From assembly GCA_036245525.1 (NCBI GenBank), contig BTPG01000005.1, positions 212,356,399 through 212,420,398 of the forward strand: a DNA stretch of 64,000 nt. Direction: 5' to 3'. The notes under the pieces were generated by a model that saw only the letters and a list, made by a program, of their open reading frames with translations, was not told where the DNA came from and made no database searches. This stretch comes from Semisulcospira habei. Taxonomy: Eukaryota > Mollusca > Gastropoda > Semisulcospiridae. This document shows positions 55,873-64,000 of this stretch, piece by piece (position 1 is the stretch's first letter; the number at the start of each line of letters is the position of its first letter). Both the position numbers and the translations under genes were made by a program.

Positions 55873-56484
55873 TCAATTTACTAACCCATACCCTGTGGGC
55901 TGATCTGTCTTTAAAATGAGCTTTAGATGCTTAGTTGATTTCAGTTTATTTTTTACATCATCCCGTTCATGCTTATTTTGTATGACGTCGTTTTCTCTGA
56001 GACAGTCTTCAAAGCTGTCACGATCCTTACAGTAAAACAAACAGATAAACTTTAACTGTTCTCGAAAATCTTTCAGTACAGCATTATATTTTTGAGTGAG
56101 AATCCATACACTGATGTTTGCATGTCTGCCACTGAAGGCAAGTTCTGCTAAAGTGTTTCTCTTCTTGACAATGTCTTTCTCTGCAGAACTGTCATCGACT
56201 ATGAACAACGTTGGCTGTCCTTCAAATTGCTTGTAAAAATATTGTAGGTAGTCATTCAGTTTTTTCTCAGGGTCAACTAAGTATATGTTGCTGTCAGTCC
56301 AAATGAATAAACGGTTGTGATAAGCTTTGTTGTGTTTGATTGTTGGACAAAATATTACAATGTTTTCAAAATGGTGGATGTACCTTGTTTGTAATAAGTC
56401 AAGTACGAATTGAGTTTTCCCACACCCTGTGGCACCAACAAATAAGCCACAGTGTGGATCGAGTGTCATTAAGCCCCGGTTCAT
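55873..56484 (-). CDS. DNA-packaging ATPase (A32/FtsK-HerA-like), intact, 203 aa
   Basis: Walker A GLFVGATGCGKTQF, Walker B PTLFIVDDSSAE, and the ISVWILTQKYNAV strand are all present and identical or conservatively changed from copy A. A longer start at 56520 exists; the ATG at 56484 is chosen for its ATTAAAATG context. Next to the MCP on the same strand with a gap of 19 nt. Expected to drive genome packaging. Confidence 0.9.
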   Translation of the reverse strand: MNRGLMTLDPHCGLFVGATGCGKTQFVLDLLQTRYIHHFENIVIFCPTIKHNKAYHNRLFIWTDSNIYLVDPEKKLNDYLQYFYKQFEGQPTLFIVDDSSAEKDIVKKRNTLAELAFSGRHANISVWILTQKYNAVLKDFREQLKFICLFYCKDRDSFEDCLRENDVIQNKHERDDVKNKLKSTKHLKLILKTDQPTGYGLVN

Positions 56485-56503
56485 TTTAATACACAATATA
56501 ATT

Positions 56504-57790
56504 TTAATATATGTGTCCACTCAGTCTGCTTTCTGCAATATTGAGTTGTGCGTCATATATCAGGTACAAATATATGTTAATGGCTTCGGTTTTTTCAACC
56601 TTCTTTTGTATCTGAATTGTTATTCCATCACTACCATTCTCGATAGTTTGTCCTGACCCATGCAGATAGTCGTCATCTGTACTGCGAAGGTCTAAACACA
56701 GTGCATACTTGTTTGTCAGGTATTGTCCGATCCTAACATTATACAGATGTAGATCTTTGCACGCAATGTTTGCTGGTTTATCTCTAATCCTTCCACCCGC
56801 AAAATACTTTGTGATCTCATCGTAGTGTTGATAAGGCAGCATTCCTGAAGCGTACACTTGATTAAGGTGGCCTTCGATTGTGCAGGACAAATGTGTAATC
56901 TTAGGATTGTAGAATTTTTCTGAATCCCGTTTGTATGGAGCCGCCGGTTCAACAAACAACATAAAAATACCTTTCAGTGACCTAGCAGGTGTGTTCAAGT
57001 TTATGTTCCACATTGGGTCACTCTTGTCTTTGGGTATTAAACTATGTCTAATCACCCTGTCATAATAAATTGGCAGTCTTGACTGATACTGATTTTGAAT
57101 AAGTCTGGCTAGATCAGTGTGTGTGACAATTTCATATTCCAAGGAAATGTTAGAGATTTTATACGTTGCATCTGTGGCAGATGATTTAATAACTTTGGAG
57201 TAGTCATTGAAGGTTAGTTCAAAACTCAGACGGTCATTCAGTGCTCCTTGGTAATAAGGTAAATGTGCTGTTAGGATTTCAAACTCAAGTGGAATGTAAA
57301 ACCTGGTTCCATATGTTTCTGCTATAATACCTTCTTTGTCTACCCCAGTAGTTGTTTTGTCTCCAGCATTAATTCGAAGTTTACCAACATTAACAGACTG
57401 TATGCCTTGGTAAATACGGTCTTCTCGTTCTTCTCTTGTGAGCCAAAGGTCTTTGTAACAGTAGAACACATCTGAGTCATCAAGACTAAACACTTCCTGT
57501 CCTTCAAGTTTTACTTTAATAGTTCTAACAATTGCTCTGCCAAGATTGTTAACCAGTGTTCTGTTCACGTCTGCGTCTGATGATAGTTCAATATTAAATG
57601 CTAGGCGTGCAGTGCCAGGAACAATAACGTCACTGGATCCTAGGTTTGGAAACTTGACTGTAAGTGTTTGGTTCTGGTCTATGGTACTAGGATTGTTTGT
57701 GATGACGATTGATTGTCGAATGCCTTTAACACCGAGAGGCTCACGTAGTTTTCTGTATGGGTCTAACTTTGATCCGTAAGACTGTGTCAT
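56504..57790 (-). CDS. Probable major capsid protein (double jelly-roll type), intact, 428 aa
   Basis: Starts MTQSYGSKLDPYRKLREPLG in GCATAATAAAAATG. Contains VPGTARLAFNIELSS, RFYIPLEFEILTAHLPYY and LSFELTFNDYSKVI, the last two resembling double-jelly-roll MCP signatures. All conserved blocks agree with copy A. No stop in 428 codons while polymerase and integrase are broken suggests recent function or in-trans selection. The alternative is a different beta-rich structural protein. Confidence 0.65.
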   Translation of the reverse strand: MTQSYGSKLDPYRKLREPLGVKGIRQSIVITNNPSTIDQNQTLTVKFPNLGSSDVIVPGTARLAFNIELSSDADVNRTLVNNLGRAIVRTIKVKLEGQEVFSLDDSDVFYCYKDLWLTREEREDRIYQGIQSVNVGKLRINAGDKTTTGVDKEGIIAETYGTRFYIPLEFEILTAHLPYYQGALNDRLSFELTFNDYSKVIKSSATDATYKISNISLEYEIVTHTDLARLIQNQYQSRLPIYYDRVIRHSLIPKDKSDPMWNINLNTPARSLKGIFMLFVEPAAPYKRDSEKFYNPKITHLSCTIEGHLNQVYASGMLPYQHYDEITKYFAGGRIRDKPANIACKDLHLYNVRIGQYLTNKYALCLDLRSTDDDYLHGSGQTIENGSDGITIQIQKKVEKTEAINIYLYLIYDAQLNIAESRLSGHIY

Positions 57791-57830
57791 TTTTATTATG
57801 CACAATAAAAAATAATAAATTAATAAAACA

Positions 57831-59063
57831 ATGGCAGCGGGAGGATTTAATCATGAAGATTTTGAAATGGATGACATGAATGTCTCAGATACCAGTATCA
57901 CAGATATGACTGGAATGGTAACTACTTCTAGTATGTATCACGAACTGTTAAAAGATAAAGTAAACTCATTTTATGATAGTGTTGGAGCGCGCCCAGATGT
58001 CTTGGATCCTAACCAGTTTGAATACGAAAAAGGACATTTATTTGTAAATACAGACAGAGGGAAAATATATCTAACACATAAAAACAATTCTTCTAATTTT
58101 AGAGCTTTAAGTACAATTAAAGGTGAAGTCGGTGGTAACTCTGGGTTGGCAAGATACCTTGGTATTGGTGGGTCTCCTGTCACCCCAAGACTTGTTAGTG
58201 CGCTTCACAACACGCAAACAAAGTTGCCAACAGGGCAAGATATTGAAATGGCACCAGTAACAAGCCTACCAGAAATAGCAAACACAGTGATACAAGAAAC
58301 CTCATTTACTGAAGGGCAATTAAATGATGCTATGAAAACAATAGATGATCCGCCTTTGTCAATGAGGGAGATTGTGGGACTGGATAAATCACTGCAGACG
58401 ATAAGAGGTGAGATGGTAAATAATGTAGCCAAACTAGGAGAGCTTGATAAACACATAGAACGAGAAAAAGAGAAACTGGCTACAGCAGACAATGGGAATC
58501 TTGACACAGAAATGAAAGAAAGAATCCAACACAGATTAAATGATTTGCAGCTAGAAAGATCAGGAAGGTTAGAAGTGATTAGTATTGGAAGACAAAAACT
58601 GAAAACACAAGTTAACAGGATTAGGGAAACTATTCAAAAAATACTTCACGAAGACACAACATTGGTTGAGAGACTTAAAACACTTTTCAGAGAACAGGGT
58701 ATTACAATTGTCAGTTTAATTACAGCTCTGGGATTTATTATCAGTACTGTTGTGTTGGCTGTCTCCGGTGCTGGTTCTCCACCTCCGGGCCCAACACCAC
58801 CGGGCCCAACACCACCAGCCCCCACAGATCCAAAAGACTTACAGTCATGGGTAAAGAAACAGTTGTCTCACATATCAGACTTGCTTAAGAAATTGGCTGT
58901 GAAAGCAATGGACGCTTTGCCTGGCATTATAGGCACTGTTGTCAGTTGGCTTATTAGTACTACAGCAAAGGTAGTAGGATTTATGGCAGAGCATGTTTGG
59001 GTATTTTTGGTAACAGTAGGAGGGTTGATGGTGGGTTATTTAATGAAACAGATAAAGAAGTAA
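57831..59063 (+). CDS. Coiled-coil protein with C-terminal membrane segments, 410 aa, intact
   Basis: The intact version of 17970-19205. Domains: acidic N-terminus (about 1-30), GGNSGLARYLGIGG region (about 105), coiled coil (about 185-290, DTEMKERIQHRLNDLQLERS), membrane segment GITIVSLITALGFIISTVVL (about 297-316), Pro linker with GPTPPGPTPPAP, then LPGIIGTVVSWLI and VWVFLVTVGGLMVGYLM. Several hydrophobic helices after a long coil suggest an internal virion membrane or fusion-type protein; function is not established. Similar C-terminal halves are, from memory, common in cnidarian element proteins. Confidence 0.78.
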   Translation: MAAGGFNHEDFEMDDMNVSDTSITDMTGMVTTSSMYHELLKDKVNSFYDSVGARPDVLDPNQFEYEKGHLFVNTDRGKIYLTHKNNSSNFRALSTIKGEVGGNSGLARYLGIGGSPVTPRLVSALHNTQTKLPTGQDIEMAPVTSLPEIANTVIQETSFTEGQLNDAMKTIDDPPLSMREIVGLDKSLQTIRGEMVNNVAKLGELDKHIEREKEKLATADNGNLDTEMKERIQHRLNDLQLERSGRLEVISIGRQKLKTQVNRIRETIQKILHEDTTLVERLKTLFREQGITIVSLITALGFIISTVVLAVSGAGSPPPGPTPPGPTPPAPTDPKDLQSWVKKQLSHISDLLKKLAVKAMDALPGIIGTVVSWLISTTAKVVGFMAEHVWVFLVTVGGLMVGYLMKQIKK

Positions 59064-60272
59064 TACTCCTAATCCTGTGAGGCCTATTACCAATGCTGTT
59101 CTCTCTGACTCATGTGTGACAGGGGTTGACTGTACTGGTTGTATGGGTGTTGGAGCAAGGGAAGTAATCACTTGTAATGGTTTTTTCAACTGTACATGCG
59201 CAGTTGTTCCTCCTAAGTTTACAGTTTTATTGAGACCTAGTTTTTGATCAACACCAGCAACAATGATTTCATTATTATAATTTGTTATTGTACCCATTTG
59301 GAGTTGAAGGTCAGATGGTAACATGTATAACCCAGTGCCAACTACAAAGTCAACTTTCGATCTGGCATATCTGAGTACATCTTGGTAGTGCTTTATGCTA
59401 GATGGGAGATCAACTGATGAATTTACTGAATCTTCAAATTTAGCGAGAAACTGTTTTTGCGAATCGAATGTCCCACTTCCATTCAAAATATTCGATTTTG
59501 TTAGTGATTGTGCACCTAGTATACACCAGACATATGTTCTGATAGACTCATTTACGCGCTCCACTCCCGCTTGAGTAAATCCGTCACTCTTGTCTAAAAT
59601 AAATGTGGTCCAGGCGTTAGTCTGCTTCTGCTCTATTGATCCTAACCAGACTTCTGATTTTGATGAGAATGAAGTGTAACCAGGGTAGTAATCTTGAGGG
59701 TATTGTCTGTGACTCATAGCATAATACAGTGTGCCCATACCATTGTGATCATCAAGTTTTTGTGTAAAGTCATACCTGGGGCCAGGGTTGATGTTAAATT
59801 CATTACAGATGCGTTCAAATGCTTTCATATCCATGGGGTTGTTAAACCTGTTAAAACTGGATTCAGTGGGTAGTGGTGTATGCAGTTCTGACAGTATACG
59901 TCTAAGCTGGTAATAAGTGTGGAAACGATATACTGACCTAATCAGTTTGTTTGAGTGATTCAAGTGGTCTGTAAATGAAACACCACAGCCTGTAGTAAAA
60001 CATAATATAGCAAAGTTAAGTTGGTTTTGAAACATCTGTAGTGGACTTGAAGACCACTTTATTGCAGTAGAGTCATCTGTTATTGGAGGGTTTAGGTAAT
60101 GATCAAACGGATTTGGTACTTTGACTTGGAATAGATCTTGTTCAGACACAGCTATGTCAAGCTGATTTAGTTGAATTATTTTCTGTTCATAAGTTGGTGC
60201 AACATTATATTTGGCATCCACATTAAATTGAAATGCGTTTGTAGTGGTAATGATTGGTGATTTAAATTCCAT
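59040..60272 (-). CDS. Tail-anchored Polinton protein, 410 aa, intact
   Basis: Starts MEFKSPIITTTNAFQFNVDA. It has a mostly polar body with many Asn/Gln/Tyr residues, MGTLYYAMSHRQYPQDYYPG near the middle, a short Pro-rich linker (IQPVQSTPVTHES) and a C-terminal membrane helix (TALVIGLTGLGVLLLYLFH). The 3' end overlaps the convergent 410-residue gene by 24 nt, and the 5' end diverges from the next gene with 24 nt between starts. A minor capsid or receptor-binding role is possible but unproven. Confidence 0.78.
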   Translation of the reverse strand: MEFKSPIITTTNAFQFNVDAKYNVAPTYEQKIIQLNQLDIAVSEQDLFQVKVPNPFDHYLNPPITDDSTAIKWSSSPLQMFQNQLNFAILCFTTGCGVSFTDHLNHSNKLIRSVYRFHTYYQLRRILSELHTPLPTESSFNRFNNPMDMKAFERICNEFNINPGPRYDFTQKLDDHNGMGTLYYAMSHRQYPQDYYPGYTSFSSKSEVWLGSIEQKQTNAWTTFILDKSDGFTQAGVERVNESIRTYVWCILGAQSLTKSNILNGSGTFDSQKQFLAKFEDSVNSSVDLPSSIKHYQDVLRYARSKVDFVVGTGLYMLPSDLQLQMGTITNYNNEIIVAGVDQKLGLNKTVNLGGTTAHVQLKKPLQVITSLAPTPIQPVQSTPVTHESERTALVIGLTGLGVLLLYLFH

Positions 60273-60296
60273 CCTTTTTTATATGAGATAATAAAA

Positions 60297-61028
60297 ATGT
60301 TTATTACCTTAACAAATCTTGACACAAGCAAACCAGTGTGGTTAACTAATGGGATTGATAATCGTGATGGTAGCAAGGCTATAGCTATCCATGAAATGTT
60401 CTATACAGTAAAATGGTTTAATGTTACAAATGATACAGATTATTATGTAGATGGATCTTTTACTGCTAATTTAAAGAGAGTTAATGTTTTACGAGCTGGG
60501 TATTATGACTTTTGTACTTTAGCTGAATGGCTACAATATGAATTTAAAATTAAAGCAACTTTAAATCCGGCTAACTTACTTGTTACATTAGATTTTCCAA
60601 AAGATACTGAGTATTCATTATCATTAAGTCTTATAAAATTACTTGGGTTTATGGGTAATGTAATTTCTTTTCCAGATGAAGATTGGACAAAATGGTTAAG
60701 TCCAGACAGGCAACAACTACTAAAACCAAAAAAAGAAAAAATAATTGGAAGATACCCTGTTCATTTGTCAGTACACACAGTACTAAATGTTTATTTGAAA
60801 GAACTGAACACAACTGAGAATGTTCACAATGGAAAACCATCAACTTTGTTGAGAAGCTTACCAACTGGAACTGCACCGTATTGTGAAAGTGTGGTTGCCA
60901 GATTTCCTAATTTACAGTTTAAAAAATTAGGTTCTAGTTTCTTTGAGTCACTGTGTATATCTGTAACTAATCAGGATGACAAACCAGTTGTTATGCATGA
61001 TTTTAGTGTAGTGTTAGAAGTTAAATAA
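60297..61028 (+). CDS. Polinton protein, 243 aa, intact
   Basis: Start MFITLTNLDTSKPVWLTNG in GATAATAAAAATG. Conserved blocks YYDFCTLAEWLQ, IKATLNPANLLVTLDF and NLQFKKLGSSFFESLC; the region about 100-150 is variable with indels between copies, including KPKKEKIIGRYPV. Beta-rich with no membrane helix, possibly a small capsid or vertex protein. No family recognised. It precedes the next gene by 21 nt on the same strand. Confidence 0.75.
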   Translation: MFITLTNLDTSKPVWLTNGIDNRDGSKAIAIHEMFYTVKWFNVTNDTDYYVDGSFTANLKRVNVLRAGYYDFCTLAEWLQYEFKIKATLNPANLLVTLDFPKDTEYSLSLSLIKLLGFMGNVISFPDEDWTKWLSPDRQQLLKPKKEKIIGRYPVHLSVHTVLNVYLKELNTTENVHNGKPSTLLRSLPTGTAPYCESVVARFPNLQFKKLGSSFFESLCISVTNQDDKPVVMHDFSVVLEVK

Positions 61029-61049
61029 TTTTATTTTTGTTTATAAAAA

Positions 61050-61925
61050 ATGAGTGGTGGTCCAAAGTCGAGAATCATACCAGTTGCGTGTCCGGTTACA
61101 GAGTTAAAAGATTTGGCAGACGTACAGGATTTTGAGAAGGAAGGAGAAGTAGGGGAGGTGTATGGTTTTGAACTTGATTCAACTGGCATGTACAAGAGAA
61201 AAGTAATTGATGACATGAAGGATGGAACAGAGAGACCTATACCTAAACTTGGTCAGCTGCGTGATGTTACTGTACCTACTCCTGTAAATAATGTACCCTA
61301 CAACTTAATACATGTTGGTAATAAATGGGTGGTTTCGCTTGTGCCAGCACCACCTCCAACAATTGACTGGGACATAAAGATTGAATTTATTAGTCCTTAT
61401 GTATACACTGATGACGAAGGTGCCTTAGTGTTTAGGAAGGTTGTTAACTCTGGGCCGCTTATTGTAAGCCTTGTTCCAAGTTTTGCTTCAGATGACAATA
61501 GCAGAGAAAAACTGAAAGTTGAAAATTATGAGAGACGACGGTATCTTCTTACGCACAGAAAAGGCAGATCAGATGCGAAGGTCGTGTTTGCACCAGCAAA
61601 CTTTACCATCGCAAGAGAAGCAACAATAGTATTTGAAATTATCATGAGATCTGTAACTACTGCAAAAGAGGCAGATATTGCACAGGGAATAAAACTTGCA
61701 TGGAATGAAACAGTGGCAGAGTCATCAAAGGTTTTTATTGCTATTACAAAAAATGGTGATGTTATTAATGTTTCAAGCAGTGAACCCGCTGTCAAGGTGG
61801 TGGTCGACAAAACAACTTTTGTTTTTCTAAATTTTATAAAACTGGAACACATTGATCTTGTTGCATTTTATTATGCCAGCAAATTGTATACTTTTGAAGA
61901 GTTGCAAAATGTAATTGCTGATTAA
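61050..61925 (+). CDS. Polinton protein, 291 aa, intact
   Basis: Start MSGGPKSRIIPVACPVTELK in TTTATAAAAAATG. Segments: YGFELDSTGMYKRKV, LIHVGNKWVVS, a PAPPPTIDWDIKIEFISPY stretch, SGPLIVSLVPSF, and C-terminal LVAFYYASKLYTFEELQNV. Predominantly beta-like with no membrane helix. Counterpart in copy A is frameshifted at its end. No known domain identified; position in the right cluster suggests a structural role. Confidence 0.73.
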   Translation: MSGGPKSRIIPVACPVTELKDLADVQDFEKEGEVGEVYGFELDSTGMYKRKVIDDMKDGTERPIPKLGQLRDVTVPTPVNNVPYNLIHVGNKWVVSLVPAPPPTIDWDIKIEFISPYVYTDDEGALVFRKVVNSGPLIVSLVPSFASDDNSREKLKVENYERRRYLLTHRKGRSDAKVVFAPANFTIAREATIVFEIIMRSVTTAKEADIAQGIKLAWNETVAESSKVFIAITKNGDVINVSSSEPAVKVVVDKTTFVFLNFIKLEHIDLVAFYYASKLYTFEELQNVIAD

Positions 61926-61951
61926 ATAAAAAAATATTTGTCAATAAAAAA

Positions 61952-62760
61952 ATGGTAAAATTCTATCCAATACTACCAACGCTTGAGCCGACTGAATCAA
62001 TTGTGACGACTAAAACAACACTTGCACCTGATCCACATGCGACAGCTGTGCCAATTGCAACAGATAAAACATTACAGGCAGATGCATTCAGATTAAATAA
62101 TATTACAGAAGCAATTAAATATTTGGAAAGTGAGGAGGCAAAATACTCACGGTGCAAAAGGAGGTATAAAACAGTATTTAATTCTGTACAAAATACTTCA
62201 ATGGCTGTTGGTGCAGTTTCAGCTGGATGTTCTGTGGGGGGTATTGTTCTGTTTGCCACAGGAATTGGAAGTTTGGCTGGAATAGCAGTTGAGGGTGTTA
62301 GCGTTGCTACATGCCTGGTTTGTTTTGGTTTGGAAGCCTTAAACAAGAGGTTTCACACAAAATTACAGAAACATGAAGCATTGAGTACGCTTGCTGGTGC
62401 GAAGCTGAACAGTATGAAACTTATTATCAGTAAGGCATTGAATGATAATTTTATCGATGACGAAGAATTTAAGCGAGTCCAGGATGACTTAAATAACTAC
62501 AAACAGCAAAAGTCTGAAATACAGAATAAAATGCGTAGTCAATCTCCTGTGAATGTTGAAGAACTGAAGGCTAGTTTTTTAGAGATGGGGAAAAAGATCG
62601 GTGTTCAGGAAACCACAGAAAAACTACACAATCTTTTAAACAAATAAAAATCAGATTTGGTAATCGTTTATTAATGTCATACACTTTGCAAAGAGATGCC
62701 ATGCCACTTACACAGTTTAATTATTTAACACCATCAGCACCACCACCCGAGTATTACTGA
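61952..62760 (+). CDS. Membrane protein, 231 aa, with possible -1 frameshift extension carrying PSAP-PPEY
   Basis: Zero frame: 231 codons to TAA at 62645-62647, start MVKFYPILPTLEPTES. Two hydrophobic segments lie near residues 86-128 (SAGCSVGGIVLFATGIGSLA, GVSVATCLVCFGLEAL). At 62635-62641 the heptamer T TTA AAC lies in exact X XXY YYZ phase, one codon before the stop. The -1 frame then runs open for 39 residues to TGA at 62758-62760, ending TPSAPPPEYY as in copy A, where the tail is in frame. Either a 1-nt loss upstream broke the gene or the tail is reached by programmed frameshifting; not decidable here. Confidence 0.65.
62635..62641 (+). promoter_or_regulatory. UUUAAAC heptamer, candidate -1 ribosomal frameshift site
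   Basis: The heptamer is in the reading phase required for simultaneous slippage (codons ...T, TTA, AAC). UUUAAAC is an established slippery sequence. A stimulatory structure downstream was not found by eye. Confidence 0.35.
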
Positions 62761-62994
62761 GAAAAAAAAGTTTTTAGTTGCTTTTGTATCTTAATAAAAA
62801 AGATTTAGTATACGTGACTAGAGTCAAGTTGTTATTAAGTACTTGTAAGTAATTAGGGTAAGTAATTAATAAGTTCTTAATGGTAAGTAGTTAATAAGTT
62901 CCTATTGTAACTCACTTTAAGGTAACCTAAAGTTAGTTGTTTTACTTGAGACCACTTGGTAGTTTCTTATCTAACTGTTTTTCAGTGCCTTATA
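62761..62994. other. AT-rich spacer before the right TIR of copy B
   Basis: Contains repeated AAGTAATTAATAAGTTC words resembling those at 24470-24510 of copy A. No gene. Confidence 0.4.
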
Positions 62995-64000
62995 GACATG
63001 AGTACATTAAGCCCTCGCATGAATAACCGTTTTGTAAATGATTGCTCTATTTTGAAAAGTAACATGTCCCCTGTTAATCTTTGACATTATCTAGCGATTT
63101 AAAAGGCTATAGCTATGAAAAGGCCTTTTGACGGCTGAGAGCGTTTCAAAAGCTTGCCCCTTGAATAGGAATGGAATGCCACCGCTATTCAATAGCGCGG
63201 TGTGAGGCAACACAAAAGGCGATCAACCGTGACACCACTTTGGCAGCTTGAATAGCGGCGTGCTACTGCGCGGCGCGTGGCAACATTAGACACCACAAAG
63301 GTAAACAGGTGAGCTGGCTTGCAAAAAACAAGCGCCACAGATTAAGACCCTTGTAACTTAATCATTAAAAAGAGGCTGATTTAAAACGTGTAAGTTTCAC
63401 ATGAGTGGAGTCTTGACACAGTCACTAGTTTATGTCTGTGTTGTTAGAGTGGGTCTCACTCTCTCTCTGTGTGCAGTAGCTAATGGGGGGCTTTATTCCC
63501 ATTCAATCTTAAAACCAATTTACATTTGTGGGGGGGTTATGATTTTCGATGTGCATTTTCTTAAGGTCAAAAATAAATTGTGTGAATATCGACTCATGTG
63601 TGGTACATATCGATCTAGCAGTTTAAGATTTGAAAAGGTTTTGAAAAATGTTGGCAAACGTATTGCAACATTGTGAAAACACTGTAAGTGTTATGCATAT
63701 TTTATTTCTGACGCCTACAGTGCTGGCGACGGGCTGTGTTTACTTACATAGTAACATTGCGACAGTAGACATATGAGCTAATTAAGAGAGAAAGGAATAC
63801 TGAGAGAATTAAAGTATTATTAACACAATGACTGAGTTAACCCCTTAAGTATTATTTTTGATTTTTCATAAAAATGTGGCTGTTTAAATAATAATGATTT
63901 AGGGGTAACTTCCAATGGTATTTACTCTGTGCGAGGGACATAGATATGGATGGTCAAAAAGATATAATTAAGAGGGTTAACTCAGTCATTGTGTTAATGA
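62995..64000 (-). repeat. Right TIR of Polinton copy B (truncated by the window edge)
   Basis: Complement of 50496-51534 with only a few substitutions by eye (for example GCAATAGCACG versus GCAGTAGCACG, and GTCATGG versus GTCACGG). It includes most of the terminal palindrome; the window stops inside the outer arm, about 30 bases before the expected end. No gene is supported. Confidence 0.95.

Larger units (their letters stand above)
50496..64000. mobile_element. Polinton/Maverick-type element, copy B (right end about 30 bases beyond the window)
   Basis: Starts AGAGAAAGGAAT, sharing the first 11 bases with copy A, and has TIRs of about 1.04 kb (50496-51534 and 62995 onward) that differ at only a few positions by eye, so the insertion is recent. 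Order: about 183-codon gene (+), Pro-rich membrane protein (+), 76-aa (+), 146-aa (+), integrase (+), PolB stub (-), 117-aa (-), ATPase (-), MCP (-), coiled-coil membrane protein (+), tail-anchored protein (-), three genes (+). The left block is inverted relative to copy A. Virion genes are open; PolB is deleted. Confidence 0.93.

Noticed and set aside
63401..63676. 91-residue frame in the right TIR of copy B.
   Set aside because: Lies in the non-coding TIR, has no counterpart in copy A and no recognisable motif.

Overview
This is non-coding, repeat-dominated DNA of an invertebrate animal. The pervasive CA, GA, GATA, AAT and AATTG microsatellites, minisatellites, foldback MITE-like repeats, CR1/L2-like LINEs and a Mag-like Gypsy element with a glutamate/arginine-rich Gag suggest a mollusc, perhaps a gastropod. 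That is inference; the sequence does not name the species. No convincing host gene, rRNA or tRNA gene was found.

The main content is two copies of one lineage of large virus-like DNA transposons of the Polinton/Maverick (adintovirus-like) type. Copy A (6098-24965) is complete: matching TIRs, a perfect 6-bp target duplication TCCCCG, and about 13 genes, most of them killed by single stops or frameshifts. Copy B (50496 to the window end) lacks only about its last 30 bases and has near-identical TIRs of about 1.04 kb. Its virion module is open: packaging ATPase, major capsid protein and several structural or membrane proteins. Its polymerase is reduced to an N-terminal stub by a deletion of about 2.9 kb, its integrase is frameshifted, and one gene carries a retroposed insertion. 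Expected gene roles are protein-primed PolB for replication, an rve-family integrase for insertion, an A32/FtsK-like ATPase plus MCP and minor proteins for virion assembly, and several small membrane or coiled-coil proteins of unknown role.

Layout: 1-3369 degenerate Gypsy LTR retrotransposon (minus strand, RT deleted); 3370-6091 MITEs, foldbacks and microsatellites; 6098-24965 Polinton copy A, itself containing a LINE insertion (20431-21901); 24972-34500 microsatellites, foldbacks, a tRNA-like SINE piece and two minisatellites; 34575-49545 at least five CR1/L2-like LINE pieces, each ending in a short microsatellite and then (CT)n; 49546-50489 unassigned sequence with a dispersed repeat; 50496-64000 Polinton copy B.

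The most interesting points are: each Polinton TIR begins with a large palindrome; the polymerase-integrase block is inverted en bloc between the copies; genes share an A-rich ATAAAAATG-like start context; and the last gene ends in adjoining PSAP and PPEY late-domain motifs which, in copy B, lie behind an exactly phased UUUAAAC slippery heptamer.
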